A stretch of DNA of 64,000 nt from Planococcus sp. PAMC 21323 (GTDB lineage: Bacteria > Bacillota > Bacilli > Bacillales_A > Planococcaceae), in the NCBI RefSeq assembly GCF_000785555.1, contig NZ_CP009129.1, forward strand, positions 868,001 to 932,000, read 5' to 3'. The position numbers and the translations under genes were made by a program. The notes under the pieces were generated by a model. It was not told the DNA's origin. It ran no database searches and saw only the letters and a list, made by a program, of their open reading frames with translations. Each line of letters starts with the position of its first letter. Positions within the stretch are counted from its first letter, which is position 1. Below are positions 46,388 through 54,947 of the stretch, one piece after another.

Positions 46388-46487
46388 AACTTTTTCAGCT
46401 AATTAACGTATAAAGTAAAAGAACCTATCTGTTTGGTCAGATAAGCTCTTGCTTATCGATATTCAGAAAAAGAGGAGGCCGCAATAC

Positions 46488-47660
46488 ATGCAAAGCGAAA
46501 AAGAACGTATTTTAGACATGGTTGAGAACGGTACGATTTCAGCACGTGAAGCAGTTGAGTTGTTGCGAGCAATTGATGGCAACAGTTCATCTTCAAACGA
46601 GCCAAATTACGGCCGTAACAATCAAAGAGACAAACAAAGCAAGCGTGGATTTTTCAGACCGGAGGACATTGTTAAAAAAGTGTCTCAAGATTTTTCGAAA
46701 AATGTATCTAAAAATGTATCAAAGAATGTTTCGCGAGATATTAATGATTTTGGCAATCGAATGATGGAGTTTATGCAAACTTCTGTAGGTAAATTAAAAA
46801 CGATGGAGTTCGACTCACCGTTTGGTGAAGCTGTTCAATTTAATCATACTTTCACAGATGAAATGACAGACTTGAATACCATTATTGCAGATATCGCGAA
46901 TGGTCAATTAGAGATTTTCCCAGCTCAAGATGGGCTAATACGTGCAGAATGTAGCGTTAAAGCATACCGCTCAGAATCTGCAGCACAAGCCAAAGAAGAC
47001 TTCTTAGATAAATTTGTTTTTATCGCGGATGATCATAAATTACGGATTATTAGCGATTTGAAAACAACACAAGTAAATGTAGTGCTATATGTACCTGAGA
47101 CGATGTACGAACACATTACAGCCCGTTTGTTTAATGGTGGATTCACAATGAAACGATTAAATGCCGAATTAGTAAAAGTCAAAACAGCAAATGGCAAAAT
47201 TGATTTGAAAAATGTAGAGTTTGCTGATGCTGAATTGGAAACTGCTAATGGTGCAATTCATGTCAATGAAACTAAAGGTAAAGTATTAGAAGCCGAAACA
47301 TTAAATGGGCGTATTTACATCGATGGCGATATCCAGACGGTTGTTGCAAAATCGTTAAACGGCAATATTGTTGCTACAACAAGATGCAAAGATGCGCGTA
47401 AACTTGAAACTAAAACTTTAGCAGGAAATGTGGAAATTTACATTCCAGCACATTTGCCATTAAAAGGTGAGGTTTCTTCTAACCTTGGCAAAATGGATGT
47501 TTTGCTTTCAGATATCGATGCTACGCATGAGCAAGGGCAATTTATGCAAAAGTCGATTCGTTTCTCAAAACAAGGAACAGAACCGGCAGCAGCTCCATTA
47601 TTAGTTTATGGCGAAACCAAAACAGGTTCCGTTTTACTTCGCTACTTAACAATCGAATAA
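46488..47660 (+). CDS. yvlB: YvlB-like DUF4097 family protein
   Basis: A 390-residue protein. The N-terminal helix SEKERILDMVENGTISAREAVELLRAI is a SHOCT-like or YvlB-type short domain; residues about 40-110 are low-complexity and contain three tandem SKNV units; the C-terminal half is a right-handed beta-repeat region (TANGKIDLKNVEFADAELETANGAIHV..., SLNGNIVATTRC) typical of DUF4097. ATG 46488 has AGAGGAGG upstream. In B. subtilis yvlABCD lies next to uvrBA; only yvlB is kept here. An envelope-stress role is possible. Confidence 0.78.
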   Translation: MQSEKERILDMVENGTISAREAVELLRAIDGNSSSSNEPNYGRNNQRDKQSKRGFFRPEDIVKKVSQDFSKNVSKNVSKNVSRDINDFGNRMMEFMQTSVGKLKTMEFDSPFGEAVQFNHTFTDEMTDLNTIIADIANGQLEIFPAQDGLIRAECSVKAYRSESAAQAKEDFLDKFVFIADDHKLRIISDLKTTQVNVVLYVPETMYEHITARLFNGGFTMKRLNAELVKVKTANGKIDLKNVEFADAELETANGAIHVNETKGKVLEAETLNGRIYIDGDIQTVVAKSLNGNIVATTRCKDARKLETKTLAGNVEIYIPAHLPLKGEVSSNLGKMDVLLSDIDATHEQGQFMQKSIRFSKQGTEPAAAPLLVYGETKTGSVLLRYLTIE

Positions 47661-47667
47661 ATAATAG

Positions 47668-47700
47668 AAAGCCGACACAAGTTACTTGTGTCGGCTTTTC
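47668..47700. terminator. bidirectional terminator after yvlB
   Basis: AAAGCCGACACAAG pairs with CTTGTGTCGGCTTT over a three-base loop, followed by more Ts. Confidence 0.88.
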
Positions 47701-47721
47701 TTATGGGCTGCATGACAGAGA

Positions 47722-48147
47722 TTAGTTTTTCTCTGGGTATAAATCCTGTAAAAATCCAATGGATTGTTTAATTAATTGTTGGAGAACTTCAAGGTCAATA
47801 TCTTCTGTTTTATTAATATAAACACAGGATTTTCCGCTAGTATGTTTGCCGAATTTTTCGAGTAAGGAACCGCGATTTTCGTCGCCGGTCGCAAAATATA
47901 AACTGATCTTTGCTTTCCTTGGAGAAAATCCAACAAGCGGGGCATCGCCTTCATGGCCCGTTTTATAAACATAATGGTAAGAGCCAAAGCCGATAATGCT
48001 AGGCCCCCACATCTTCGCGGGATATCCACTCGTTTGTTCAAACAGTTCTACAAGTTTATAAGCATCGTGCCGTTTTTTTGGCTGTTCAATTGATTCAATA
48101 AATTCAATAACATCTGCATCGGATTCTTTTGTTTTGAGTTCGTACAT
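47722..48147 (-). CDS. DUF1801 family protein
   Basis: A 141-residue protein. KMWGPSIIGFGSYHYVYKTGHEGDAPLVGFSPRKAKISLYF and the later KSCVYINKTEDIDLEVLQQLI match DUF1801 (YdhG-like), a small alpha/beta fold of unknown function. ATG 48147 has AAGAGGG seven bases upstream; the TTG at 48153 is too close. It begins 31 bases after the TetM-like gene and may be cotranscribed with it. Confidence 0.75.
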   Translation of the reverse strand: MYELKTKESDADVIEFIESIEQPKKRHDAYKLVELFEQTSGYPAKMWGPSIIGFGSYHYVYKTGHEGDAPLVGFSPRKAKISLYFATGDENRGSLLEKFGKHTSGKSCVYINKTEDIDLEVLQQLIKQSIGFLQDLYPEKN

Positions 48148-48178
48148 ATTCAATCCCTCTTTTCATTCAGCTATGATT

Positions 48179-50125
48179 TTACAAACAATGCATTGCTTTT
48201 TCTGCCTCGTCCCATGGAACTTTGTATCCTTGACCTTTAGCGCAAAAAATAGAAGTCGAGGTGTAGAGGGGATCAGCATTTTTATCGTAGTTTATTTTAG
48301 CAATTACCTGTTCTTCATTATGGCATAGATCGTACCCATCAAATAACAAACGGAGTGAACCTTTACCGTGAGTCCATGCTGCGAATTCGGTACTGTAATT
48401 CATAAATGTCGCAACAGGCGCGCGACCTTCAATAGTTGTCTTTCCATCACTAGTTTCAGGTGTTTCGAAACTGCCATAAGCTTGTTGAATATCGGATAAC
48501 ACTTTTCCTATTTGATCCAAATCCACTTTAATTTTAAATCGGTACATGGGTTCAAGCAATCGATTTTGAGCTTGTTCTAATCCTTGGCGAAGGGCACGGA
48601 AAGTGGCTTCTCTAAAATCTCCGCCCGATGTGTGCTGATTATGTCCACGTCCTGTTAGTAAGGTTACGTTAACATCCGTTAATGGCGAGCCAGTTAATAA
48701 GCCGTGATGATTGCGCTCAGTTAAGTGATGGAGGATCAAGTTTTGATTGCCGACAGATAAAGCATCGGCATGGCAGTTGTTTGCAACTTGAAAGCCACTG
48801 CCACGTAAACCAGGCTCTATTCGTACATGAACTTCTGCGTAATGACGTAACGGTTCGAAATGGCCATAGCCCATAACAAAGTTATCAATTGTTTCTTTAT
48901 AAAGAATCTCCGGTTCGCCAAATTGAATGCGATGACCAAAGCGTTCTAGAACGACTTGTTCTAAAACTTCTAATTGAATAATGCCCATTACTTGGATTTG
49001 GATTTTTTGGAAATGTTCATCCCAATATACCGACAGCGAAGGGTCTTCTGCACCAAGTAATTGAAAACTCTTTAGTATTTCTTTTACATGAACCGTTGAG
49101 TCAAAGAGTACAGTTGATTTTAAAGTGGGAAAAACTTCTGATTGGGTATTATCAGAATACACGCCAATAGTGTCCCCAATGGAAGCTTCAGATAATCCAG
49201 CAATCGCAAATAATTCTCCTGCAACAGCTTGTTCAACAGATTGGAATTTCTTGCCGTTATACATCCGAATTTGAGATACTTTTTCTTCTAAACGTTTTGG
49301 GCCGTATATTAGTTTATCTCGAACTTGGAGTGTTCCACTGAATGCTTTTAAAAAGCATATTCTGTTACCATTTTCGTCATGCCTAATTTTATAAATCCGA
49401 GCTCCGAATGCCTTATCTTTTTGATAAGCGCTGACTGTCAATAAATCGAGTTGATGCAAAAACTCTAAAATGCCGGTATCTTGCAAAGCAGAACCATTGG
49501 CACAAGGGAAAATAAGATTTGCCCCAATCATATATTGTAAGCGTTCAAGCCAAAGTGATTCGTCGTATCCAGAATCTAAATACAGTGTTAATAACTCCTC
49601 ATCTCGTTCTGCAATAAATTCGATTAAGGATTCACTCATCTGTCCATTTTGAAAATCAAGCGTAACATCACAAGTATTTTGTGAAAAATTCGTTTGGATT
49701 TCTTTTAACACTTGCCTAGAATTTGCTCCTTCACGATCGGTTTTATTAATGAAGAAAAATACGGGAACTTTATACTTTTGAAGAAGTTCCCAAACCGTTT
49801 CTGTGTGACCTTCAATACCATCGACAGCGCTGATAATCATAATGGCGTAATCCATTACTTGAATCGAACGCTCCATTTCAGGCGAAAAATCAACATGTCC
49901 CGGGGTATCAATTAGAAAATAAGTTGAATCATTAAAAGAAAAAGATGCTTGATCTGCAAAAATCGTGATACCGCGACTTTTTTCTATCGTGTGACTATCA
50001 AGAAAAGCGCTTTGGTGATCGACGCGCCCACGCTCACGAATACTTTTTGTATGATATAACAGTTGTTCAGAAAATGTGGTTTTACCAGCATCAACATGTG
50101 CTAGTATTCCAATGGTTTTGTTCAT
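48179..50125 (-). CDS. TetM-like translation factor GTPase (ribosomal protection family)
   Basis: A 648-residue EF-G-like GTPase of the tetracycline ribosomal-protection type, close to TetM's 639 residues. GTPase motifs are complete: AHVDAGKTT (G1), RGITI (G2), DTPGH (G3), NKTD (G4) and NGSAL (G5). Domains II-V follow. The domain IV tip loop, SPVST in TetM and needed to displace tetracycline, reads GHNQHTSGGD here. It belongs to this superfamily, but tetracycline resistance is not assured. ATG 50125 has GAGGTG upstream; the open frame to 50260 overlaps the amidase end. Confidence 0.8.
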   Translation of the reverse strand: MNKTIGILAHVDAGKTTFSEQLLYHTKSIRERGRVDHQSAFLDSHTIEKSRGITIFADQASFSFNDSTYFLIDTPGHVDFSPEMERSIQVMDYAIMIISAVDGIEGHTETVWELLQKYKVPVFFFINKTDREGANSRQVLKEIQTNFSQNTCDVTLDFQNGQMSESLIEFIAERDEELLTLYLDSGYDESLWLERLQYMIGANLIFPCANGSALQDTGILEFLHQLDLLTVSAYQKDKAFGARIYKIRHDENGNRICFLKAFSGTLQVRDKLIYGPKRLEEKVSQIRMYNGKKFQSVEQAVAGELFAIAGLSEASIGDTIGVYSDNTQSEVFPTLKSTVLFDSTVHVKEILKSFQLLGAEDPSLSVYWDEHFQKIQIQVMGIIQLEVLEQVVLERFGHRIQFGEPEILYKETIDNFVMGYGHFEPLRHYAEVHVRIEPGLRGSGFQVANNCHADALSVGNQNLILHHLTERNHHGLLTGSPLTDVNVTLLTGRGHNQHTSGGDFREATFRALRQGLEQAQNRLLEPMYRFKIKVDLDQIGKVLSDIQQAYGSFETPETSDGKTTIEGRAPVATFMNYSTEFAAWTHGKGSLRLLFDGYDLCHNEEQVIAKINYDKNADPLYTSTSIFCAKGQGYKVPWDEAEKAMHCL

Positions 50126-50174
50126 AACGTCACCTCTTAACTTTAGTTTATCAGAATTTAAATTCAACCATAAG

Positions 50175-50210
50175 AAAAACGCGATAGCCTTAGAGGCCAT
50201 CGCGTTTTGC
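50175..50210 (-). terminator. terminator of the amidase gene
   Basis: On the minus strand AAAACGCGATGGCCT pairs with AGGCTATCGCGTTTT around a three-base loop, followed by Ts and preceding the TetM-like gene. Confidence 0.82.
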
Positions 50211-50223
50211 AATAGGTGAGACT

Positions 50224-50772
50224 TTAAGACTGGTTTGCAAAGCAGACAATACCAAAACAAATTCCTTGTGCGCAGCGTTTTCGGTAAGCGGATGACTTAA
50301 GCAATTCTACTTCTTGTTTATGCGTCATAAATCCACATTCTACAAGTATAGCCGGCATATGCGTATCTCGTAGAACAGCAAAGTCTGCTCTTTTAATACC
50401 GCGGTCTTTTCGCTTTGTAATAAGTAGTAAGGATTGTTGAACAGCAGATGCTAATTGTTGAGAAGCTAACTGTGGTTTAGAGTAAATAAACGTCTCTATG
50501 CCATTTGCTTCGTTAAACGCCCGACCCATAGCGTTTGCATGAATCGATACGAATAAATCAACTTTCAAGCGATTTGCCAATTGTGTCCGTTCATACAAAG
50601 GAACATCTAAATCAGTTTGATGACTAAAAACCACAGTATGTCCATCCAAAAGCAATAATTTTTTCACTTCTTCTGCTACAGCGGCATTAAAATAGAATTC
50701 TTTCAATTTGCCATCAGGCGAGCGCTTTCCAGGTGTGTTTGGACCGTGCCCGGCATCAATTAATATTTTCAT
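50224..50772 (-). CDS. N-acetylmuramoyl-L-alanine amidase (Amidase_3), no signal peptide
   Basis: A 182-residue zinc amidase that cleaves the bond between the glycan and the stem peptide of peptidoglycan. Zinc and catalytic motifs are present: DAGHG (His near 10), the Glu in LKEFYFN, SIHANA, and the C-terminal catalytic Glu in LVECGFMTH. No signal peptide and no wall-binding repeats are visible, so it resembles a catalytic-domain-only or endolysin-like enzyme. ATG 50772 has AGGAGGAG upstream. Confidence 0.85.
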   Translation of the reverse strand: MKILIDAGHGPNTPGKRSPDGKLKEFYFNAAVAEEVKKLLLLDGHTVVFSHQTDLDVPLYERTQLANRLKVDLFVSIHANAMGRAFNEANGIETFIYSKPQLASQQLASAVQQSLLLITKRKDRGIKRADFAVLRDTHMPAILVECGFMTHKQEVELLKSSAYRKRCAQGICFGIVCFANQS

Positions 50773-50939
50773 TCTGAATCTCCTCCTTTTGCCATTTATA
50801 TAGTTAGAAGAAAGAAGGAAGGGGACAAAAATCTTCAAATATATTTTATCCATGGTAAAATGAAAGCAAACCGCATGCTTTAGTAGCTATTTCTACAAAA
50901 ATTCGAAACAAATGTGCGGATAGGAAGCGAGGGGCTTAA

Positions 50940-51866
50940 ATGGGACAAGTAACGACGAAACAAGTTATGAAAATGTTTGACTTAGATTTAATCAGTGGAG
51001 AAGAAGGCATCGGCCGTCATATTCCCATTAGTGATATTTCAAGACCTGGCTTGGAAATGGCAGGTTATTTTACGCATTATCCGGCTAATCGTGTACAATT
51101 GCTCGGCAAAACAGAGCTTTCTTTTTTTGCGATGTTGACTCCAAAAGAGCGCTCAGATCGGATGATGAAACTTTGTACAGACGATACGCCAGCAATCATT
51201 GTTTCGCATGGCGTTCCTGTTCCTGAAGAATTGATTGCTGCTTCAAGCAATCGGCATGTGCCAGTTATGACGACACCAATGTCAACAACACGTTTTTCAA
51301 GTTTATTGACTAACTTCTTAGAAAGTAAATTAGCACCGACTACAGCTATTCATGGTGTATTAGTTGATATTTATGGTGTGGGAGTTTTAATCACAGGTAA
51401 AAGTGGTGTAGGTAAAAGTGAGACAGCACTCGAGCTTGTTAAAAAAGGTCATCGTTTAGTAGCTGATGATTGTGTTGAAATTCACCAAGAAGGTGAAAAT
51501 ACATTAGTCGGATCTGCACCTAAACTAATCGAGCACTTGCTTGAAATCCGAGGGGTCGGCATCATTGATATTATGACGTTATTTGGTGCAAGCGCAGTGC
51601 GTACATTTAAACGAATTTCATTGGTTATTGATTTAGAAGTATGGGATCAAGATAAAACATACGATCGTCTCGGATTAGAAGAAGAAACGATGAAAATTAT
51701 TGATACGCAATTGACAAAGCTGACAATCCCGGTTCGTCCAGGTCGAAATTTATCCGTAATTATTGAAGTAGCTGCAATGAACTATCGACTAAAAAGAATG
51801 GGTGTCAATGCGGCAGAAGAATTTTCGAATCGTCTTAATGACGTTATTTCACAAGATACAAATTAA
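50940..51866 (+). CDS. hprK: HPr kinase/phosphorylase
   Basis: A 308-residue bifunctional enzyme that phosphorylates and dephosphorylates HPr at its regulatory serine, controlling carbon catabolite repression. The Walker [10 protein letters not shown] (about residue 153), VADD, and the signature [11 protein letters not shown] are present. GAGGGG precedes the ATG. It begins the hprK-lgt-yvoD-ppaX-yvoF cluster, in the same order as B. subtilis. Confidence 0.95.
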   Translation: MGQVTTKQVMKMFDLDLISGEEGIGRHIPISDISRPGLEMAGYFTHYPANRVQLLGKTELSFFAMLTPKERSDRMMKLCTDDTPAIIVSHGVPVPEELIAASSNRHVPVMTTPMSTTRFSSLLTNFLESKLAPTTAIHGVLVDIYGVGVLITGKSGVGKSETALELVKKGHRLVADDCVEIHQEGENTLVGSAPKLIEHLLEIRGVGIIDIMTLFGASAVRTFKRISLVIDLEVWDQDKTYDRLGLEEETMKIIDTQLTKLTIPVRPGRNLSVIIEVAAMNYRLKRMGVNAAEEFSNRLNDVISQDTN

Positions 51867-51887
51867 GCGAATGGGAAGGTGCACAAA

Positions 51888-52700
51888 ATGTTTTCATTAT
51901 TAGCTTCAATTGACCCAATCGCTTTTTCACTCGGACCGATTACAGTTCGTTGGTATGGCGTTATCATCGCAGCTGGAATCGTTATTGCCTTTTTAGTAGG
52001 ACAACGTGAGATGGTTAAACGGGGACTTCATGTCGAATTTTTAACAGATTTATTAATATGGGCGGTACCGCTTGCGATAGTCGGTGCGCGGATTTACTAT
52101 GTGGCTTTTGAGTGGGATTCTTATAAAAATAATCCCGCAGAAATCATTGCAATTTGGAATGGTGGAATCGCTATTCATGGTGCTTTGATTGCCTCGGTAA
52201 TTGTGGCTTATCTGTTTACGAAAAAACGGAACACTTCATTTTTAAAAGTAGCAGATATTTTAGCTCCAAGTATTTTAATCGGACAAGCGATTGGCCGTTG
52301 GGGTAATTTTATCAACCAAGAGGCTCATGGCGGAGAAGTAACACGTGCGTTTTTAGAAAATTTATTTATTCCTGATTGGATTATCAATCATATGTACATA
52401 GATGGAGCTTATTACCACCCAACTTTTTTGTATGAATCTATGTGGAGTTTAGTCGGCATTATCATTTTACTTTTACTACGGAAAGTTAATTTAGTACGTG
52501 GCGAAATGTTTTTCTTCTATATGATTTGGTATTCTGTAGGTCGCTTCTTCATTGAAGCGATGAGAACAGATAGTTTGTATGTAGTGGGCGAACTTCGCGC
52601 TGCACAACTTGTATCTGTAATAGCAATTGTCATTGGTTTAGGGTTAATTGTTTATCGTCGCGTAGCCATTAAAAATCCACCTCATTACAAAGATAAATAA
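51888..52700 (+). CDS. lgt: prolipoprotein diacylglyceryl transferase
   Basis: A 270-residue membrane enzyme with about seven helices that attaches diacylglycerol to the lipobox cysteine of prolipoproteins such as PrsA in this window. The signature GRWGNFINQEAHGG, the essential-His region NGGIAIHGALI and YHPTFLYES are intact. ATG 51888 has GAAGGTG six bases upstream; GTG 51879 is less likely. It is 21 bases from hprK. Confidence 0.95.
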   Translation: MFSLLASIDPIAFSLGPITVRWYGVIIAAGIVIAFLVGQREMVKRGLHVEFLTDLLIWAVPLAIVGARIYYVAFEWDSYKNNPAEIIAIWNGGIAIHGALIASVIVAYLFTKKRNTSFLKVADILAPSILIGQAIGRWGNFINQEAHGGEVTRAFLENLFIPDWIINHMYIDGAYYHPTFLYESMWSLVGIIILLLLRKVNLVRGEMFFFYMIWYSVGRFFIEAMRTDSLYVVGELRAAQLVSVIAIVIGLGLIVYRRVAIKNPPHYKDK

Positions 52701-52719
52701 TAAAGAAAAGAGCGATCAG

Positions 52720-53655
52720 ATGACGACATTGAAAAATGGATTGAAGGCAGGGTTGAAAACGACTTGGTCATTAGGGAAAATCATTTTCCCTATTACTTTG
52801 CTCGTGACCATGCTTCAATATACACCGGTCTTGCCTTTTATTATTGATTTAATCGCACCGATTATGGGCTTGTTCGGCTTAAGTGGCGATGCTGCAATTC
52901 CATTGGTTCTTGGAAACGCGCTTAATTTGTATGCCGGAATCGCCGGAATTTTGTCATTAGAATTGACGGTCAAAGAAGTGTTTATTTTGGCCGTTATGTT
53001 ATCCTTTTCACATAATATCTTTATCGAAACAGGTGTGGCATTAAAGGTCGGTGTTAAGTTGTGGGTCGTGCTAGTTGTTCGTTTCGGATTAGCTGCACTA
53101 TCTGGTATCATCATCAACTTGTTCTGGCAAGGTGGGGGAGAAGTAGCTAAATACGGTTTTGCTCCTGAAATTTCTGCTGCTCCTGAAAGTTGGATGGGAA
53201 TTTTGTTAATCGGTCTTGAGAAAGCATCGTTCGGTGTTTTGCAATTAGCGATGATTGTCATCCCATTAATGATTATGATTCAGATTTTAAAAGACAAAAA
53301 ATACCTTCAAAAGATATCTGATACGTTAGGACCTTTAACTCGACTATTAGGCGTTCAGAAAAATGCTTCATTAACTTTAGCTTCCGGACTTGTCTTTGGA
53401 CTAGCGATGGGGGCAGGTGTAATGATTCAAGCTGTACAAGAAGATGGTGTAAGCAAAAAAGACGCAACTTTGGTGTTTATTTTCCTAGTCGCTTGTCACG
53501 CTGTTGTTGAAGATACGTTGATCTTTATCCCGTTAGGAATCCCGATATGGCCATTGCTCGCAATACGTGTGGTTACCGCGCTAGGGCTGACTATTTTTGT
53601 TTCTTATATGTGGCGTAAAGCAGAAGCAAAACAAAAGGAAGTGTTATCTACATGA
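52720..53655 (+). CDS. yvoD: nucleoside-recognition (Gate) domain membrane protein YvoD
   Basis: A 311-residue protein with about eight membrane helices in two similar halves, each with a Gate-domain pattern (PFIIDLIAPIMGLFGLSGDAAIPLVLGNALN and LTRLLGVQKNASLTLASGLVFGLAMGAG). The function is uncertain; Gate proteins are often transporter-like. It overlaps ppaX by four bases (ATGA), so the two are translationally coupled, as in B. subtilis. Confidence 0.82.
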   Translation: MTTLKNGLKAGLKTTWSLGKIIFPITLLVTMLQYTPVLPFIIDLIAPIMGLFGLSGDAAIPLVLGNALNLYAGIAGILSLELTVKEVFILAVMLSFSHNIFIETGVALKVGVKLWVVLVVRFGLAALSGIIINLFWQGGGEVAKYGFAPEISAAPESWMGILLIGLEKASFGVLQLAMIVIPLMIMIQILKDKKYLQKISDTLGPLTRLLGVQKNASLTLASGLVFGLAMGAGVMIQAVQEDGVSKKDATLVFIFLVACHAVVEDTLIFIPLGIPIWPLLAIRVVTALGLTIFVSYMWRKAEAKQKEVLST

Positions 53656-54308
53656 CAGAGAAAAAAATCAATACCTTATTATTCGATTTTGACGGGACAT
53701 TAATAGATACAAATGAACTGATTATCCAATCATTCTTGGCAGTACTAGACAAACATTATCCAGGCCGCTTTAACCGAGAAGATGCCCTACATTTTATCGG
53801 CCCCTCATTAAAGCAAACATTTGAATCAATTGATCCTAGTCGCGTGGAAGAGCTAATAGCTGAGTATCGTGTTTTTAATCGTGCCATGCACGATGAATTA
53901 GTTGAAGAATATGACGGGGTAGTAGAGACGCTACGTCTTTTGAAAGCGCAAGGCTTGAAAATGGCGATTGTTTCGACAAAAATAAGCCAGACGATTCTTC
54001 ACGGACTTGCGTTAATGGACGTTGCTGATGTATTTGATGTAATAGTAGGTTTGGATCATGTAACGAATCCGAAACCACATCCAGAGCCTTTACAGCTGGC
54101 TTTGACACAATTAAGTTCATCCCCTGAAGAAGCATTGATGATTGGTGATAATTCTCACGACATTGAAGGCGGGAAAAATGCAGGAGTTCGGACGGCAGGA
54201 GTGGCTTGGGCTGCAAAAGGCGAAGACTACTTAGCAAGTTTTAAGCCAGATTATATGCTGAAACATATAAGTGATTTACTTACATTGACGAAAGAGGCAG
54301 TAAAATGA
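53652..54308 (+). CDS. ppaX: pyrophosphatase PpaX (HAD superfamily)
   Basis: A 218-residue HAD hydrolase with motif I DFDGTLIDTNE (nucleophilic Asp), motif II VSTK and motif III/IV GDNSHDIEGGKNAG. In this cluster PpaX hydrolyses the pyrophosphate made when HprK dephosphorylates HPr. It overlaps yvoD and yvoF by four bases each. Confidence 0.92.
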   Translation: MTEKKINTLLFDFDGTLIDTNELIIQSFLAVLDKHYPGRFNREDALHFIGPSLKQTFESIDPSRVEELIAEYRVFNRAMHDELVEEYDGVVETLRLLKAQGLKMAIVSTKISQTILHGLALMDVADVFDVIVGLDHVTNPKPHPEPLQLALTQLSSSPEEALMIGDNSHDIEGGKNAGVRTAGVAWAAKGEDYLASFKPDYMLKHISDLLTLTKEAVK

Positions 54309-54817
54309 GAAGAACACAACGCCATTTTGTCGAAGGTCCAAATTCACTTTGGCACATTTACAAAACGGTGCCGTTCTTGAAAGTTGCGAAAAATTTTTTG
54401 GTCATTCAAACGGCTAGATATACGCCGTTTTTGCCAATGAAAAATTGGCTGTATAAAACTTTTTTGAAAATGAAAATCGGCAAACATTCTTCTTTTGCCT
54501 TAATGGTCATGCCAGATGTTATGTTTCCTGAAAAAATCACAGTTGGAGAAAACTCAGTAATTGGTTACAATACGACGATTCTTGCACATGAATATTTAAT
54601 AGATGAATACCGGCTCGGCGATGTGGTCATCGGAGACCGCGTCATGATCGGTGCAAATACCACGATTTTGCCCGGCATTACGATTGGAAACGACGCAATT
54701 GTTTCCGCTGCCACGCTCGTCCATAAAGATGTGCCAGCTGGAGCTTTTGTCGGTGGAAATCCGATGAGCGTTATCTTTACAGCTGAACAAATGGCAGAGC
54801 GACAAGCAAAATCCTGA
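54305..54817 (+). CDS. yvoF: hexapeptide-repeat acetyltransferase YvoF
   Basis: A 170-residue left-handed beta-helix acyltransferase. Hexapeptide repeats span about residues 70-160 (ITVGENSVIGYNTTILA..., VIGDRVMIGANTTILPGITIGNDAIVSAATLV) and the C-terminal GGNPM turn is standard. The substrate is unknown. It is the last gene of the hprK cluster; a terminator follows. Confidence 0.85.
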   Translation: MRRTQRHFVEGPNSLWHIYKTVPFLKVAKNFLVIQTARYTPFLPMKNWLYKTFLKMKIGKHSSFALMVMPDVMFPEKITVGENSVIGYNTTILAHEYLIDEYRLGDVVIGDRVMIGANTTILPGITIGNDAIVSAATLVHKDVPAGAFVGGNPMSVIFTAEQMAERQAKS

Positions 54818-54846
54818 AAGCACCTAGTGTTTTCAGGATTTTTTTC
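54809..54846 (+). terminator. terminator of the hprK cluster
   Basis: ATCCTGAAA pairs with TTTCAGGAT with a small inner CAC/GTG extension, followed by Ts. The 5' arm overlaps the yvoF stop codon. Confidence 0.8.
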
Positions 54847-54857
54847 GAGTATATCTC

Positions 54858-54887
54858 TTGACGATAGACGGAAATATGAGATAAAAT
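54858..54887 (+). promoter_or_regulatory. promoter of the his operon
   Basis: TTGACG (54858-54863) and TAAAAT (54882-54887) are 18 bases apart, about 60 bases before the hisZ start. Confidence 0.6.
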
Positions 54888-54889
54888 AG

Positions 54890-54923
54890 TTTTACTTCAC
54901 CACATTAGCGAGATAAAGTAAAA
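54890..54923. promoter_or_regulatory. inverted repeat in the his operon leader
   Basis: TTTTACTT (54890-54897) and AAGTAAAA (54916-54923) are perfect inverted repeats separated by 18 bases, directly after the -10. They could be an operator or a leader hairpin; no T-box or leader peptide is seen. Confidence 0.4.
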
Positions 54924-54947
54924 TAACCAATATTAGGGAGTTTTATG

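Noticed and set aside
46395..46480. Terminator after uvrA
   Set aside because: A TATCTG/CAGATA hairpin is present but no T-run follows; it was not called.
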